Source of the DNA: Hymenobacter yonginensis
GTDB lineage: Bacteria > Bacteroidota > Bacteroidia > Cytophagales > Hymenobacteraceae
Direction of reading: 5' to 3'
DNA length: 64,000 nt
Assembly (NCBI RefSeq): GCF_027625995.1
Contig: NZ_CP115396.1
Span: forward strand, 1,302,001 to 1,366,000
Position numbers and translations under genes: made by a program. Below are positions 28,268-36,917 of this stretch, piece by piece. Below the pieces are notes generated by a model, which worked only from the letters and a program-made list of their open reading frames with translations, ran no database searches and was not told the DNA's origin. Positions within the stretch are counted from its first letter, which is position 1. Every line of letters begins with the position of its first letter.

Positions 28268-28361
28268 AATTAAGCATCAAGAAGTACACATTATCCATTG
28301 GCTGGAAATCTGGCTGAAAGCAACGAGCCAATGGCTAATTTTTACTTCTCAAGTCTTAATT
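28268..28361. repeat. Nested inverted-repeat element upstream of efp
   Basis: Outer arms AATTAAG...GAAGTA (28268-28286) and TACTTC...CTTAATT (28343-28361) pair imperfectly. Inside them CCATTGGCT (28295-28303) pairs perfectly with AGCCAATGG (28326-28334). It fills most of the spacer between the fabH terminator and efp, and must be traversed or contain the efp promoter. Confidence 0.6.
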
Positions 28362-28362
28362 G

Positions 28363-28403
28363 AAAAAAGAAGTGCCGTCCCGGCAGTGGTGGCGGGGCGG
28401 CAC
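28363..28403 (-). terminator. fabH: Terminator after fabH
   Basis: GTGCCGTCCCG (28372-28382) pairs with CGGGGCGGCAC (28393-28403) with one wobble; leftward it runs into TTCTTTTTT (A-rich 28363-28371). Confidence 0.85.
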
Positions 28404-28443
28404 GACGGGAGTGCAAGTATAGAGGTTTTCCGTTTTCGCGCCG

Positions 28444-29463
28444 CTATTCCTGGGGGGCGTTTGGATCGGGTTTGGGGTCGTAGGCCCACTTCAGGTAGAT
28501 GGAGCCCCAGGTGAAGCCCCCACCGAAAGCGGCCAGCACGAGGTTGTCGCCGCGGCGCAGCTGCTGCTCGTAGTCGGCCAGGCACAGCGGAATCGTGCCG
28601 TTGGTGGTGTTGCCGTAGCGGTGGATGTTGAGCATCACCTTCTCCGGGCCCACGCCCATGCGGTTGGCGGTGGCATCAATGATGCGCTTGTTGGCCTGGT
28701 GCGGTACTAGCCACGCCACTTCCTCGTTGGTGAGGTGGTTGCGCTCCATCACCTGAGCCGCTACGTTGGCCATGTTCGTGACGGCGAATTTGAACACCGT
28801 GGCGCCTTCCTGATACACGAAATGCTCGCGGTTGGCCACGGTTTCGGAAGAAGGCGGGCGGCGGCTGCCACCGGCTTTCTGATGCAGATACTGCTCGCCG
28901 TTACCGTCGGAGCGGAGCACCTGGTCGAGTACGCCGAAACCATCCGTGTTAGGTTCGAGCAGCACGGCGCCGGCGCCATCCCCAAAGATGATGCAGTTGG
29001 CGCGGTCGGTGTAGTCGATGATGGACGACATCTTGTCGGCACCCACCACCACTACCTTCTGGTAGGTGCCAGTCTGGATGTACTGGGCGCCGGTGGCCAG
29101 CGCAAACAGGAAGCCCGAACAGGCGGCCTGCATGTCAAAGCTGAACGCCTTGGTGGTGCCCACGGCAGCCGAAATAATGTTAGCCGTGGCCGGAAACACC
29201 AGGTCCGGGGTGGTGGTCGAGCAGATCAGCAGATCAATGTCCTCGGCTTTGGTGCCCGTTTTCTCCAGCAGTTGCTGCACTGCCTTGATGGCCATCACCG
29301 AAGTGCCCTGGTTTTCGCCTTTCAGGATGCGACGCTCCTTAATGCCCGTCCGGGTGGTAATCCACTCGTCGGTTGTATCTACCAGCTTCTCGAGTTCGTG
29401 GTTGGTAAGCACGTAATCGGGCACGTAAGAGCCCACTCCGGTAATTGCAGCGGTTATTTTCAT
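28444..29463 (-). CDS. fabH: 3-oxoacyl-ACP synthase III
   Basis: A 339-residue condensing enzyme that starts fatty-acid chains from an acyl-CoA primer and malonyl-ACP. The catalytic triad is visible: Cys115 in MQAACSGF, His255 in VPHQAN and Asn285 in RYGNTTNGT. The N-terminus [20 protein letters not shown] is standard and the ATG is at 29461-29463. It follows plsX by 56 bp, the usual plsX-fabH order, and is closed by a strong terminator. The C-terminal extension [12 protein letters not shown] is short and unremarkable. Confidence 0.97.
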   Translation of the reverse strand: MKITAAITGVGSYVPDYVLTNHELEKLVDTTDEWITTRTGIKERRILKGENQGTSVMAIKAVQQLLEKTGTKAEDIDLLICSTTTPDLVFPATANIISAAVGTTKAFSFDMQAACSGFLFALATGAQYIQTGTYQKVVVVGADKMSSIIDYTDRANCIIFGDGAGAVLLEPNTDGFGVLDQVLRSDGNGEQYLHQKAGGSRRPPSSETVANREHFVYQEGATVFKFAVTNMANVAAQVMERNHLTNEEVAWLVPHQANKRIIDATANRMGVGPEKVMLNIHRYGNTTNGTIPLCLADYEQQLRRGDNLVLAAFGGGFTWGSIYLKWAYDPKPDPNAPQE

Positions 29464-29519
29464 TGAAGAAAGGTCGGGGGCGCGGCAAGAAAAAATCCGG
29501 CCGGGGCCGGACTTAGTCG

Positions 29520-30461
29520 CTAGGACTTGAAAGTGTTTTTTATCTGGTCGGAGATGCCGGAATGTGCCATCTGGTAGCCTTGCAGCAGCATGTTGCAGAT
29601 AGCCAGCGGCGTGCTGACACCGTGCCCGATGATGGCATTGTCGTTGATGCCCAAGATAGGGGAGCCGCCGACAGCTTCGTAGTTGAACTTGTCGAAGAAC
29701 GGATCCTGCATCTTCTTGTCGGCCATGATGTCGTAGATGGACTCGGCCATCTTCAGCATCACGTTGCCGGTGTAGCCGTCGCAGACGATGACGTCGGCCT
29801 TGTCGTTGAATAGGTCGCGCCCTTCGATATTGCCGATGAAGTGAATATGGGGGTTCACTTTCAGCAGCTGATGAGCGGCCTGCGTGATAGAAGTGCCTTT
29901 GCCTTCTTCTTCACCCAGGTTCATCAGCCCAACCTTGGGCTTGTCGATGCCCAACACGTACTGCGCGTAGAGGGAGCCCAGCTCGCCGAATTGCTCCAGC
30001 ATTTCGGGCTTGCACTCAGCGTTGGCCCCCACGTCCAGCAGAATACCCAGGCCGCCGTGCAGCTTGGGTACAAAGTTGGCAATGGCCGGGCGCATAACGC
30101 CCGGAACCGGCTTCACGCTGAACATGGCCCCCACGAGCATAGCGCCCGTGTTGCCGGCCGAGCAAAACGCTTCCACCTCGCCGGTGTGCAGCATACGGTA
30201 GCCGACGGCAATGCTGGAATCCTGCTTCTGCTGGTAGGCTTTGGCCGGATGCTCGCCCATTTCAATAATCTGCGAGGCCGGCACCAACTCCAGTTCAGCA
30301 GCTGCCGCACCATGCTTTTCCAGCAGCGGACGAACAGCATCTTCCTGGCCGATTAGCACAATCCGGGCCTTGCCAGCCAGCTGTTGGGCAGCCAGCACAG
30401 CACCGTCAACAGCTGCCTGGGGCGCAAAATCGCCCCCCATAGCGTCCAGGGCTATCTTCAT
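29520..30461 (-). CDS. plsX: Phosphate acyltransferase PlsX
   Basis: A 313-residue soluble enzyme that turns acyl-ACP into acyl-phosphate for phospholipid synthesis. The N-terminus [20 protein letters not shown] is the family hallmark, and [21 protein letters not shown] and [13 protein letters not shown]-like ([18 protein letters not shown]) stretches are in place. The ATG is at 30459-30461. It sits between rpmF and fabH, as in many bacteria where ribosome, lipid and cell-growth genes are coupled. Confidence 0.97.
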   Translation of the reverse strand: MKIALDAMGGDFAPQAAVDGAVLAAQQLAGKARIVLIGQEDAVRPLLEKHGAAAAELELVPASQIIEMGEHPAKAYQQKQDSSIAVGYRMLHTGEVEAFCSAGNTGAMLVGAMFSVKPVPGVMRPAIANFVPKLHGGLGILLDVGANAECKPEMLEQFGELGSLYAQYVLGIDKPKVGLMNLGEEEGKGTSITQAAHQLLKVNPHIHFIGNIEGRDLFNDKADVIVCDGYTGNVMLKMAESIYDIMADKKMQDPFFDKFNYEAVGGSPILGINDNAIIGHGVSTPLAICNMLLQGYQMAHSGISDQIKNTFKS

Positions 30462-30588
30462 GTACGGGGTATCAAAGAGGAGTCTGGGAGAGAAACCCGC
30501 AGCTAACTCCCGGGCCCCGCCCTACGCCTAAAAAGCGCAGAGCGGGGCCACTAATAGGGGAGCAGCCGCAGGAAAAGCGGCGACGCGA

Positions 30589-30816
30589 CTATTCTTCGTC
30601 GTTGTCGGAGGCGGCAGCCGGAGCAGCTACGGGAGCGTAGTCCTTGATGGCAACTTTGCCGTGCAGGTACAGGTCGCCGTCCACTACATAGGCCTTGTGG
30701 CGCAGGTGCAGTTCGCCGGTGGTAGCGCAGAGGCTTACAGCTTTCGGGGTCAGTTTGTCGTGCGAGCGACGCTTGTCGCGGGTGGCGGAGGAGGTCCGGC
30801 GTTTAGGATGAGCCAT
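30589..30816 (-). CDS. rpmF: 50S ribosomal protein L32 (zinc-free type)
   Basis: A 75-residue ribosomal protein. The start MAHPKRRTSSATRDKRRSHD is diagnostic. Only one cysteine (Cys30, SLCATTGELHLRH) is left of the zinc ribbon found in many L32 proteins, so this is a zinc-independent form. A short acidic Ala/Asp/Glu tail ends the chain. It lies between the DUF177 gene and plsX, 52 bp and 127 bp away, in the conserved order. Confidence 0.95.
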   Translation of the reverse strand: MAHPKRRTSSATRDKRRSHDKLTPKAVSLCATTGELHLRHKAYVVDGDLYLHGKVAIKDYAPVAAPAAASDNDEE

Positions 30817-30868
30817 GGTACAGTTAAAAAAGAAAAGTTGAAATCAGGAAAAGGGGCTAAGCCGGGGC

Positions 30869-31411
30869 TTAGTTGAGATTGCGCAGGGCATTCCAGCGCG
30901 GGTCAATATCGTCGTCGCCGTCGTCATCCCCATCCGAGTCGCCATCCTGGCGGGTGGTGAAGATGAGCTTGGTGGCAGAGTCGGGGTCTTCATCGGGCTC
31001 GTTCTGGAAGCGCGGGTGCAGCTTCTTCATGGGCAGCGCCAGCCCGATGTAGTCGAACAGGTGCTGGGCCAGGGGCAGCGTCTGGGTGTCGGCCGTAATC
31101 TGCAGCACGTTATCGTCGAGCTCCACCTCCCGGTCGCCGTAGCGCACGAGCAGCTGCTCCTGCGTGTCGATTTCCTGGTCGTAGTCGTCGAGGCTCCGGT
31201 CGCAGACCTGGCGCACGGTGCCCTTGATGTCGAAATCGAGGGTCAGCAGGCGGTCGGTTTTGTGCAGCGTCACGTCGGCGTGCACGGTCCCGTCGGGGAT
31301 GAGCTGCTGGTCGAACTGCTCGAAAAAGGCACGGTCGAGCTCAAACGCAAAATGGTGCGTTTTGTCGGCCAGTTTGGCAATATTCAAGTCGTATTGCGAG
31401 TCCTTCTTCAC
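30869..31411 (-). CDS. DUF177 (YceD) family protein
   Basis: A 180-residue protein of the YceD/DUF177 family, which is almost always encoded next to rpmF and has been linked to 23S rRNA or ribosome metabolism. The start is a GTG at 31409-31411 (read MKKDSQYDLNIAKLADKTHH); no ATG fits nearby. The family block KGTVRQVCDRSLDDYDQEID (about 62-81) has one of the usual cysteines. The C-terminal part is acidic (DGDSDGDDDGDDDIDPRW). It is 52 bp upstream of rpmF. Confidence 0.88.
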   Translation of the reverse strand: MKKDSQYDLNIAKLADKTHHFAFELDRAFFEQFDQQLIPDGTVHADVTLHKTDRLLTLDFDIKGTVRQVCDRSLDDYDQEIDTQEQLLVRYGDREVELDDNVLQITADTQTLPLAQHLFDYIGLALPMKKLHPRFQNEPDEDPDSATKLIFTTRQDGDSDGDDDGDDDIDPRWNALRNLN

Positions 31412-31489
31412 GGTTTAGTAGGTAGCAGGGGGCAAAAGTAATAAGTTTTCCCCGTTTTGTAAAAGCAGATAGTGCTGTTTGGCGGGCGG

Positions 31490-31858
31490 TCAGGCGTATT
31501 TCAGGATGAAATCGGGCGGGATGCCGAGCCGCTCGTAGAGGCGCTTGGCCAGGTCGAGCGTGACACGCCGCTTGCCGCTGAGAATCTGGGAGAGGCGCCC
31601 GGCGGGCACTTCCAGCAGCTGCGCCAGATCCTTCTGCTTGAGCCGCATCTGCTGGCGCTTCAGCTCAATCATCTCCGCTAGCGAAGTGGGCAGGTTCGGA
31701 ATCGGGAGCAGGCCCAGCTTGCCTTCGTAGGCATCGAGGGCCGCAATCAGCTCCCGCAGCTCGGCTTCCAGGGCCGCATTGCCTTCCACGCCGGCGGCCA
31801 CCAAGGCGTCGAGGCGACGCAGGGCGGTACGGTAATCAGGCGGAGTGAGAAGCAGCAT
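31490..31858 (-). CDS. XRE/HigA-like helix-turn-helix protein, solitary
   Basis: 122 residues from the ATG at 31856-31858; the longer frame from 31993 runs into the pdxA terminator. The N-terminal 50 residues are helical. The C-terminal part is an XRE helix-turn-helix: RLKQKDLAQLLEVPAGRLSQ followed by ILSGKRRVTLDLAKRLYERL. This architecture is that of HigA-type antitoxins and related repressors. No toxin gene is adjacent: the flanks are pdxA and the DUF177 gene. It breaks the otherwise common pdxA-DUF177-rpmF order. It may be an orphan antitoxin or a plain regulator of its own operon. Confidence 0.7.
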   Translation of the reverse strand: MLLLTPPDYRTALRRLDALVAAGVEGNAALEAELRELIAALDAYEGKLGLLPIPNLPTSLAEMIELKRQQMRLKQKDLAQLLEVPAGRLSQILSGKRRVTLDLAKRLYERLGIPPDFILKYA

Positions 31859-31972
31859 TAGGAAGTAGTACGGGAACCGGAATCCGGGTAATGATGCTGC
31901 AAAGCTACGGTGCGTGTTTCGAAAGGCCAAACAAAATTTCGATTTTGAAAAGAATGTTTCAATAAGGAAACG

Positions 31973-32012
31973 AAAAAGCCGCCTCCCCCACATGGAGAGA
32001 AGACGGCTTTTT
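31973..32012 (-). terminator. pdxA: Terminator after pdxA
   Basis: AAAAAGCCG (31973-31981) pairs with CGGCTTTTT (32004-32012); inner CTCCCC/GAGAGA pairing adds stability. It lies 25 bp past the pdxA stop. Confidence 0.8.
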
Positions 32013-32037
32013 AGGCTGATAGAAAGCTGATTGGCGC

Positions 32038-33090
32038 CTACTCGTGGCGGCCGCCGCGCAAAGGCGGGCCGGGCACCAGCGGCTTGATGCCGGCCAGCAG
32101 CTGACGCTGGCGCACCAGCTCGCAGGCCATATACAGCGCCTCCCGGAACGACGTTTCGTCGGCCTTGAACTGCCCGGCCAGGCCGTAGGCAGTGCCGTGG
32201 TCGGGGGAGGTGCGGATGACGGGCAGGCCGGCCGTGAAGTTCACGCCCCGCTCGAAGGCCAGGGTTTTGAATGGAATCAGACCCTGGTCGTGGTACAGGG
32301 AAAGCGTGGCGTCGAACTGGCGGTACTGGCCGGTGCCGAAGTAGCCGTCGGCGGGGTAGGGGCCATAGACCAAGTGGCCGTCATGGAGCAGCTGCTGTAC
32401 CACGGGCGTCACGACGTCGCGCTCCTCGGTGCCGAGCAGGCCGTTTTCGCCGGCGTGGGGGTTGAGGCCCAGCACGGCCACGCGCGGCTTCTCAATGCCG
32501 AAGTCTTGCTTCAGCGACTTGAGCAGAATGCGCAGCTTGGTGTTCAGCAGCTCCTTGGTAACGCGGCCGGGCACGTCCTTGAGCGGGATGTGGCCGGTGG
32601 CGGTGGCCACGCGCAGCTCATCGGCGGCCAGCAGCATCAGGCTCTCCTTGGTGTCGAAGAAAGCCGTCAGGAACTCGGTGTGGCCGGGGTAGCGGAAATC
32701 GTCGGCCTGGGTGTTTTCCTTGCTGATGGGCGCCGTGACAAGGGCGTCGAGCAGGCCGGCTTTCAGGTCGCGGGCGGCGGCGAGCAAACTCTGACGGGCG
32801 GCGGTGCCGCTGGCGGCACTGGGCTGGCCGGGCGTGAGGTGGAAGTCGTCTTCCCAGCACGTCACGGCGTTGTGCTTGCCGGGCGCAATGTCGGCGGCTT
32901 CGCGCACCTGCCGGAACGTGAGCGGCTCGCCATCGGCGGGCACCGGAAAGTCGTCGAAGAGCACCGTAGCGGTGCCGTACACGACCGGCGTGCAGAACTT
33001 GAGCAGGCGCTGGTCGAGGAAGGTTTTATAGATGATTTCCGGGCCGATACCGGCAAGGTCGCCAACGGAAATGCCAATGCGTGGAAGCAT
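32038..33090 (-). CDS. pdxA: 4-hydroxythreonine-4-phosphate dehydrogenase
   Basis: A 350-residue, NAD-dependent enzyme of the DXP-dependent vitamin B6 route. The start MLPRIGISVGDLAGIGPEII carries the family GDxxGIGPE motif. Metal-ligand histidines are in YPGHTEFL (about 138), GLNPHAGENG and LYHDQGLIPFK, and TSPDHGTAYGLAG lies near the C-terminus. The ATG is at 33088-33090. Upstream is a palindromic repeat and the aminopeptidase gene on the same strand. Confidence 0.96.
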   Translation of the reverse strand: MLPRIGISVGDLAGIGPEIIYKTFLDQRLLKFCTPVVYGTATVLFDDFPVPADGEPLTFRQVREAADIAPGKHNAVTCWEDDFHLTPGQPSAASGTAARQSLLAAARDLKAGLLDALVTAPISKENTQADDFRYPGHTEFLTAFFDTKESLMLLAADELRVATATGHIPLKDVPGRVTKELLNTKLRILLKSLKQDFGIEKPRVAVLGLNPHAGENGLLGTEERDVVTPVVQQLLHDGHLVYGPYPADGYFGTGQYRQFDATLSLYHDQGLIPFKTLAFERGVNFTAGLPVIRTSPDHGTAYGLAGQFKADETSFREALYMACELVRQRQLLAGIKPLVPGPPLRGGRHE

Positions 33091-33124
33091 GATTTTAGGG
33101 CTTGGGGATTGAGGGGGCTTTGAA

Positions 33125-33220
33125 CGTCATGCAGAGACGCAGCCGAAGCATCTCGCTCGTGTAGTGATTACCATACTGGCGAGATGCTTCGCTACGCCTT
33201 CGGCTTCGCTCAGCATGACG
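33125..33220. repeat. Palindromic element, GTCATGC/GAAGCATCTCGC family, copy a
   Basis: CGTCATGCAGAGACGCAGCC and GAAGCATCTCGC on the left face GCGAGATGCTTCG and GCTCAGCATGACG on the right. Arms of about 40 bp with a short centre. It fills the spacer between the aminopeptidase stop and the pdxA start. Other copies: 42970-43067, 51700-51793, 61643-61745 and a half copy near 47670. Confidence 0.9.
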
Positions 33221-33238
33221 GCCTTTTACAGGACGTTC

Positions 33239-34687
33239 TTAGGCCTTGCCTTTCAGGAATTCATACGTGAGGCGCACGGCGGTGCCGGTGCCGCCTTTGC
33301 CGCGGTAGGAGTCGGGGGCGGTGAGGAAGGCGGGGGCGGCAATGTCGAAATGCACCCAGGGGTAGCCGTCGGTGAAGCGCTCCAGGAACTTGCCGGCCGA
33401 AATGGCGCCGGCTTCGGCCTTGCCGATGTTGTTGATGTCGGCAATGTCGGACTTGATGTGGTCGGCGTACTCATCCCAGAGCGGAAACTCCACCAGCCGC
33501 TCGTGGGTGGCGTGGCCGGCCTTTTTTAGGGCGCTGAGCGTGTCTTCGTCGGCGGTGCCCATGCACACGATGCCTTCCTTGCCAATGGCGCGGGCGGCCG
33601 AGCCGGTGAGCGTGGCGAAGTCGAGCACCAGCTCGGGGTCATACTTTTTGGCAAAGGCCAGGGCATCGCCGAGCAGCAGGCGGCCTTCGGCGTCGGTGTT
33701 CATCACCTCCACGGTGAGGCCGCTGTACATGGTAATCACGTCGCCGGGGGCGAAGGCGAGGCCGCCGGGGCGGTTGTCGGTGGCCGGCACGAGGCCGATA
33801 ACGTGCAGCGGCACCTGGTTTTTGGCCAGCGCGTAGAGCGTGCCCACCACGGCGGCGCCGCCGGCCATATCGCACTTCATCATGTCCATGCTGGCGGGCG
33901 TAGGCTTGAGGCTCAGGCCGCCGGTATCAAACACCACGCCTTTGCCGACCAGCACGTAGGGCTTCTTATTGGTGGCGCCTTCCGGCTTGTACTCCATGAT
34001 GGTGAACGTGGGCGGCTCGGGGCTGCCCTGGTTGACGGCCAGCAGGCCACCCATGCGCAGGGCCTCAATCCGCACCAGATCCAGGATTTCGGTGTGGAAG
34101 CCAGCTTCTTCTCCGGCCGCAGCCATGCGCTCGGCAAACTGCAGGGCGTTGAGCTTGTTGAGGGGCGCGTTTACCAGGTCGCGGGCTAGGAATACCCCAT
34201 CCAGTACGTGTTGCAGCTCCTGCACCCGCTCGGCGCTGAGGTGCGGGCCCACCAGCGTTACGCTTTCCAGCGGGGCCGCCTGGCGGGATTTCTCGTCGGT
34301 TTTGTAGCCTTCAAACTGATAGGCCGTGAGGGCCAGGCCCTCGGCCAGCGGCAGCGCGCCGCCGTCGGTCAAGTCCTGGATGAACAGGTTACGCACCTTG
34401 TCGGCCTTGAGCTGGGCGTGCAGCTGGTGGCCGCTTTTGCGCAGGGCTTCGGCAGCCAGGGCCGGCGTCTTTTTGTCAGCGGCCACCACGTAGTAGTGGT
34501 GGTGGGCGTAGTGGTTGATGCGGATCAGCTTGCTGTCGGCGGCCAGCTGGTCGGCCACGTACTGGCGGGCCGGCTCGGAGAGGTCGGCAGCGGCGGCTAC
34601 GGGCAGCTCGGTGGTGCCGGCTGGCAGGATAAACACGGTATCGGCCGAGGCGGAGAAATCGGCAGCGTAACGAAGGAGCAGCGACAT
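33239..34687 (-). CDS. pepA: Leucyl aminopeptidase, M17 family
   Basis: About 482 residues from the ATG at 34685-34687 (MSLLLRYAADFSASADTVFI). The longer frame to 34915 crosses the rsmA promoter and is rejected. The C-terminal catalytic domain holds the two-metal site: VGKGVVFDTGGLSLKP with Lys/Asp ligands, MKCDMAGGAAVVGTL, and NTDAEGRLLLGDAL with the catalytic Asp/Glu/Arg. The ATLTGSA and GAISAGKFLERF stretches are also standard. It cleaves N-terminal residues from peptides in the cytosol. It is divergent from rsmA. Confidence 0.95.
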   Translation of the reverse strand: MSLLLRYAADFSASADTVFILPAGTTELPVAAAADLSEPARQYVADQLAADSKLIRINHYAHHHYYVVAADKKTPALAAEALRKSGHQLHAQLKADKVRNLFIQDLTDGGALPLAEGLALTAYQFEGYKTDEKSRQAAPLESVTLVGPHLSAERVQELQHVLDGVFLARDLVNAPLNKLNALQFAERMAAAGEEAGFHTEILDLVRIEALRMGGLLAVNQGSPEPPTFTIMEYKPEGATNKKPYVLVGKGVVFDTGGLSLKPTPASMDMMKCDMAGGAAVVGTLYALAKNQVPLHVIGLVPATDNRPGGLAFAPGDVITMYSGLTVEVMNTDAEGRLLLGDALAFAKKYDPELVLDFATLTGSAARAIGKEGIVCMGTADEDTLSALKKAGHATHERLVEFPLWDEYADHIKSDIADINNIGKAEAGAISAGKFLERFTDGYPWVHFDIAAPAFLTAPDSYRGKGGTGTAVRLTYEFLKGKA

Positions 34688-34756
34688 AGAAACAGGGAAT
34701 TTAGAGCGGAACAAACCAGAAAAGCACGCCAGCGCCGGATTCAGCAAGCGGGACCG

Positions 34757-34764
34757 TACCTTTG
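34757..34764 (+). promoter_or_regulatory. rsmA: -7 box upstream of rsmA
   Basis: TACCTTTG is an exact TAnnTTTG on the plus strand. The leader to the rsmA ATG would be about 165 nt and contains a repeat relic. Confidence 0.5.
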
Positions 34765-34797
34765 CGGCCGTGAAGGTAGGCCTTTTGTAGAAGTGAG

Positions 34798-34930
34798 ATA
34801 ATGAAGTGAGGCGGTGACAAGCTGCAGGCAGCCGGCGGCGTTTTGATTCCGCCAGCTTCCCGGGGCGTTGTTGTATTCCTCGCTCCATTTGCCCACGACC
34901 GTATTGCTCCGTCACCTGTCACCTCATTCC
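34798..34930. repeat. Relic of the GTGACAGGTGA family in the rsmA leader
   Basis: AATGAAGTGAGGCGGTGACA (34799-34818) on the left and CCGTCACCTGTCACCTCATTCC (about 34908-34929; first 20 shown as CCGTCACCTGTCACCTCATT) on the right are inverted with a 4-base offset. The words are those of the long element at 37392-37622. Confidence 0.6.
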
Positions 34931-34940
34931 TCCCGACTGC

Positions 34941-35729
34941 ATGGATTCCGTTAAAGCCAAAAAACACCTGGGCCAGCACTTTCTGGCCGATGCCAACATT
35001 GCCCGCAAGATTGTGGAGGCGCTGCGCCTGCCCGACGGCGTGCAGGAAGTGCTGGAAATCGGGCCGGGGATGGGCGTGCTGACCGGCACGCTGCTGCAGC
35101 ATGCGGAGTACCGCACGTCGGTGGTGGAAATCGACCGGGAGTCGGTGGCGTATCTGGGCAAGCACTTTCCGGCACTGGAAGGCCGCATCCACAGCCAGGA
35201 TTTCCTGAAGATGAACCTGGCCACACTATATCCGGGGCAGCCGATTAGTATCATCGGCAACTTTCCCTACAACATCAGCAGCCAGATCTACTTCCAGATT
35301 CTGGCCCACCGCCAGCAGGTGCGTGAGAGCGTAGGCATGATTCAGAAGGAAGTGGCCGACCGTCTGGCCGAAGGGCCGGGCTCGAAGACCTACGGCATCC
35401 TGAGCGTGCTGCTGCAGGCATTCTATACCATCGAGTACCTGTTCACGGTGCCGCCGCACGTGTTCAACCCGCCGCCCAAAGTGCAGTCGGCCGTTATCCG
35501 GCTCACGCGCAACGCCACCGAGAAGCTGGACTGCGACGAGGTGCTGTTCTTTAAAGTGGTGAAGCAGGCTTTTTCGACGCGCCGCAAAACGCTCCGCAAC
35601 GCCCTAAAGCCCTTCGGCATGCCCGCCGAAGCCACCACCGACCCCATCTTCGATAAGCGCGCCGAGCAGCTCAGTGTCGCCGATTTCGTGGGGCTGACGC
35701 AACTGGTGGAGCGCGAGCGGCAGGCGTAG
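34941..35729 (+). CDS. rsmA: 16S rRNA dimethyladenosine transferase
   Basis: A 262-residue SAM-dependent enzyme (KsgA) that dimethylates two adenines in the 3' hairpin of 16S rRNA late in 30S assembly. Motifs: KKHLGQHFLADANIARKI at the N-terminus, the SAM loop LEIGPGMGVLT, and the catalytic NFPYNISSQI. The C-terminal helical domain contains VKQAFSTRRKTLRNAL. The ATG at 34941 is clear. It is followed by a 2-hydroxyacid dehydrogenase gene 60 bp downstream. Confidence 0.97.
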   Translation: MDSVKAKKHLGQHFLADANIARKIVEALRLPDGVQEVLEIGPGMGVLTGTLLQHAEYRTSVVEIDRESVAYLGKHFPALEGRIHSQDFLKMNLATLYPGQPISIIGNFPYNISSQIYFQILAHRQQVRESVGMIQKEVADRLAEGPGSKTYGILSVLLQAFYTIEYLFTVPPHVFNPPPKVQSAVIRLTRNATEKLDCDEVLFFKVVKQAFSTRRKTLRNALKPFGMPAEATTDPIFDKRAEQLSVADFVGLTQLVERERQA

Positions 35730-35789
35730 TGCCAGAATACGGCAATGCACCGTGTGATTCACGGCCGATACTTACTTCCTGATTAAAAA

Positions 35790-36731
35790 ATGTCCCTCTG
35801 CCTCGTCATCGACGAAATGCACCCCAGCCTGCCCGACCTGATGCAAAAAATCGGGGTGACGCTGCACTACCGGCCCGACCTGAGCGTGGCCGAAGTGCCC
35901 GCCGCGTTGGCTGCCCACCCCTACGAGGGCCTGATGGTGCGCTCCAAGCTGCGCGTAACGGCCGAGCTGCTCAGCCACGGCCCGCAGCTGCGCTACGTGG
36001 CCCGCGCCGGTGCCGGCGTCGATAACATCGACGAGGCGGCGCTGACGGCGGCGGGCGTGACGCTGCTCAACGCGCCCGAAGGCAACCGCGACGCGGTAGG
36101 CGAATACGCCGTAGGGCTGCTGCTGGCGCTGTTTCGCAACATTGCCCGCGCCGACCACGAGGTGCGGGCCGGACAATGGTGCCGCGAGGCCAACCGGGGC
36201 GAGGAAATTGGGGGCAAGACCATTGGCCTGTTCGGCTACGGCCACATGGGCCGGGCCTTTGCGCGCCGCCTGCAGGCGTTTGGCTGCACCGTGCTGGCCC
36301 ACGACCACGACCCGGCTGTGCTGCCTGACGCAAATGCCACGCTGGTTAGCCTAGCCGAGTTGCAGGACCGAGCCGAGGTGCTGAGCTTGCACATTCCGTA
36401 TTCGGCGGCCAACCACCACTGGGTGAACGAGGAGCTGCTGGCGGGCTTCCGCAACGCCATCTGGCTGCTCAACACGGCCCGTGGTGAGGTGCTCGACCAC
36501 GCGGCGCTGGTGCAGCGCCTGCAAACCGGCCAGGTGCGCGGCGCCGCCCTCGACGTGCTGGAAAACGAGAAGCTCACGACCCTGACCGCCGGGCAGCAGG
36601 CCCGGTTTGCGTATCTGGCGGCGGCGCCCAACGTGGTGCTCTCGCCGCACGTGGGCGGCTGGAGCTACCAGAGCTACCAGCGTATCAACGAGGTGCTGGC
36701 GGGCAAAATTGCGGCTTTTTTAGGCCGTTAG
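35790..36731 (+). CDS. D-isomer-specific 2-hydroxyacid dehydrogenase (SerA-like)
   Basis: A 313-residue NAD-dependent oxidoreductase. The nucleotide-binding loop is GLFGYGHMGRAFARRL (about 150-165). Catalytic residues: Arg in NTARGEVLD, Glu in LDVLENEK and His in SPHVGGWS. The N-terminal half has the SerA-like RSKLRVTAELL and RAGAGVDNID stretches. 3-phosphoglycerate is a likely substrate, as this is a common form in Bacteroidota, but hydroxypyruvate or other 2-hydroxyacids cannot be ruled out. There is no ACT domain, so serine feedback of the E. coli type is not expected. The ATG is at 35790 after an A-rich stretch. Confidence 0.88.
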   Translation: MSLCLVIDEMHPSLPDLMQKIGVTLHYRPDLSVAEVPAALAAHPYEGLMVRSKLRVTAELLSHGPQLRYVARAGAGVDNIDEAALTAAGVTLLNAPEGNRDAVGEYAVGLLLALFRNIARADHEVRAGQWCREANRGEEIGGKTIGLFGYGHMGRAFARRLQAFGCTVLAHDHDPAVLPDANATLVSLAELQDRAEVLSLHIPYSAANHHWVNEELLAGFRNAIWLLNTARGEVLDHAALVQRLQTGQVRGAALDVLENEKLTTLTAGQQARFAYLAAAPNVVLSPHVGGWSYQSYQRINEVLAGKIAAFLGR

Positions 36732-36835
36732 GCTGGCCGGCTACCGGGCTCTGGCCCAATAGCTGACGCGGCGGCACGGATGGCTAACCGGCGCGGCCTC
36801 ATCACCGAGGGGTGGCTTCTTTTCCCGCAGATTCG

Positions 36836-36843
36836 TATATTTG
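36836..36843 (+). promoter_or_regulatory. greA: -7 box for greA
   Basis: TATATTTG matches TAnnTTTG. Transcription should begin near 36850, just ahead of a terminator-like hairpin (36859-36898) and 65-70 nt before the greA ATG. Confidence 0.6.
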
Positions 36844-36858
36844 CCATGAACCCGTGTT

Positions 36859-36898
36859 GGAGAACGGTCGGCAGTGCCGGCCGTTCTCCTTGTTTTTT
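36859..36898 (+). terminator. greA: Terminator-like hairpin in the greA leader
   Basis: A 14-bp stem (36859-36872 with 36876-36889; one G-T pair) closed by loop AGT and followed by TTGTTTTTT. It lies between the greA -7 box and the greA start codon, so it may act as an attenuator. It could also end read-through from the upstream dehydrogenase gene. Confidence 0.85.
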
Positions 36899-36917
36899 AG
36901 CTTACCATCACCCTCCC

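Noticed and set aside
31490-31993. Toxin-antitoxin operon
   Set aside because: Only an antitoxin-like gene is found; no toxin frame on either side.
36846-36917. In-frame ATG extending GreA by 24 residues
   Set aside because: It runs through the leader terminator and GreA proteins start at MATINYYT-like sequence.
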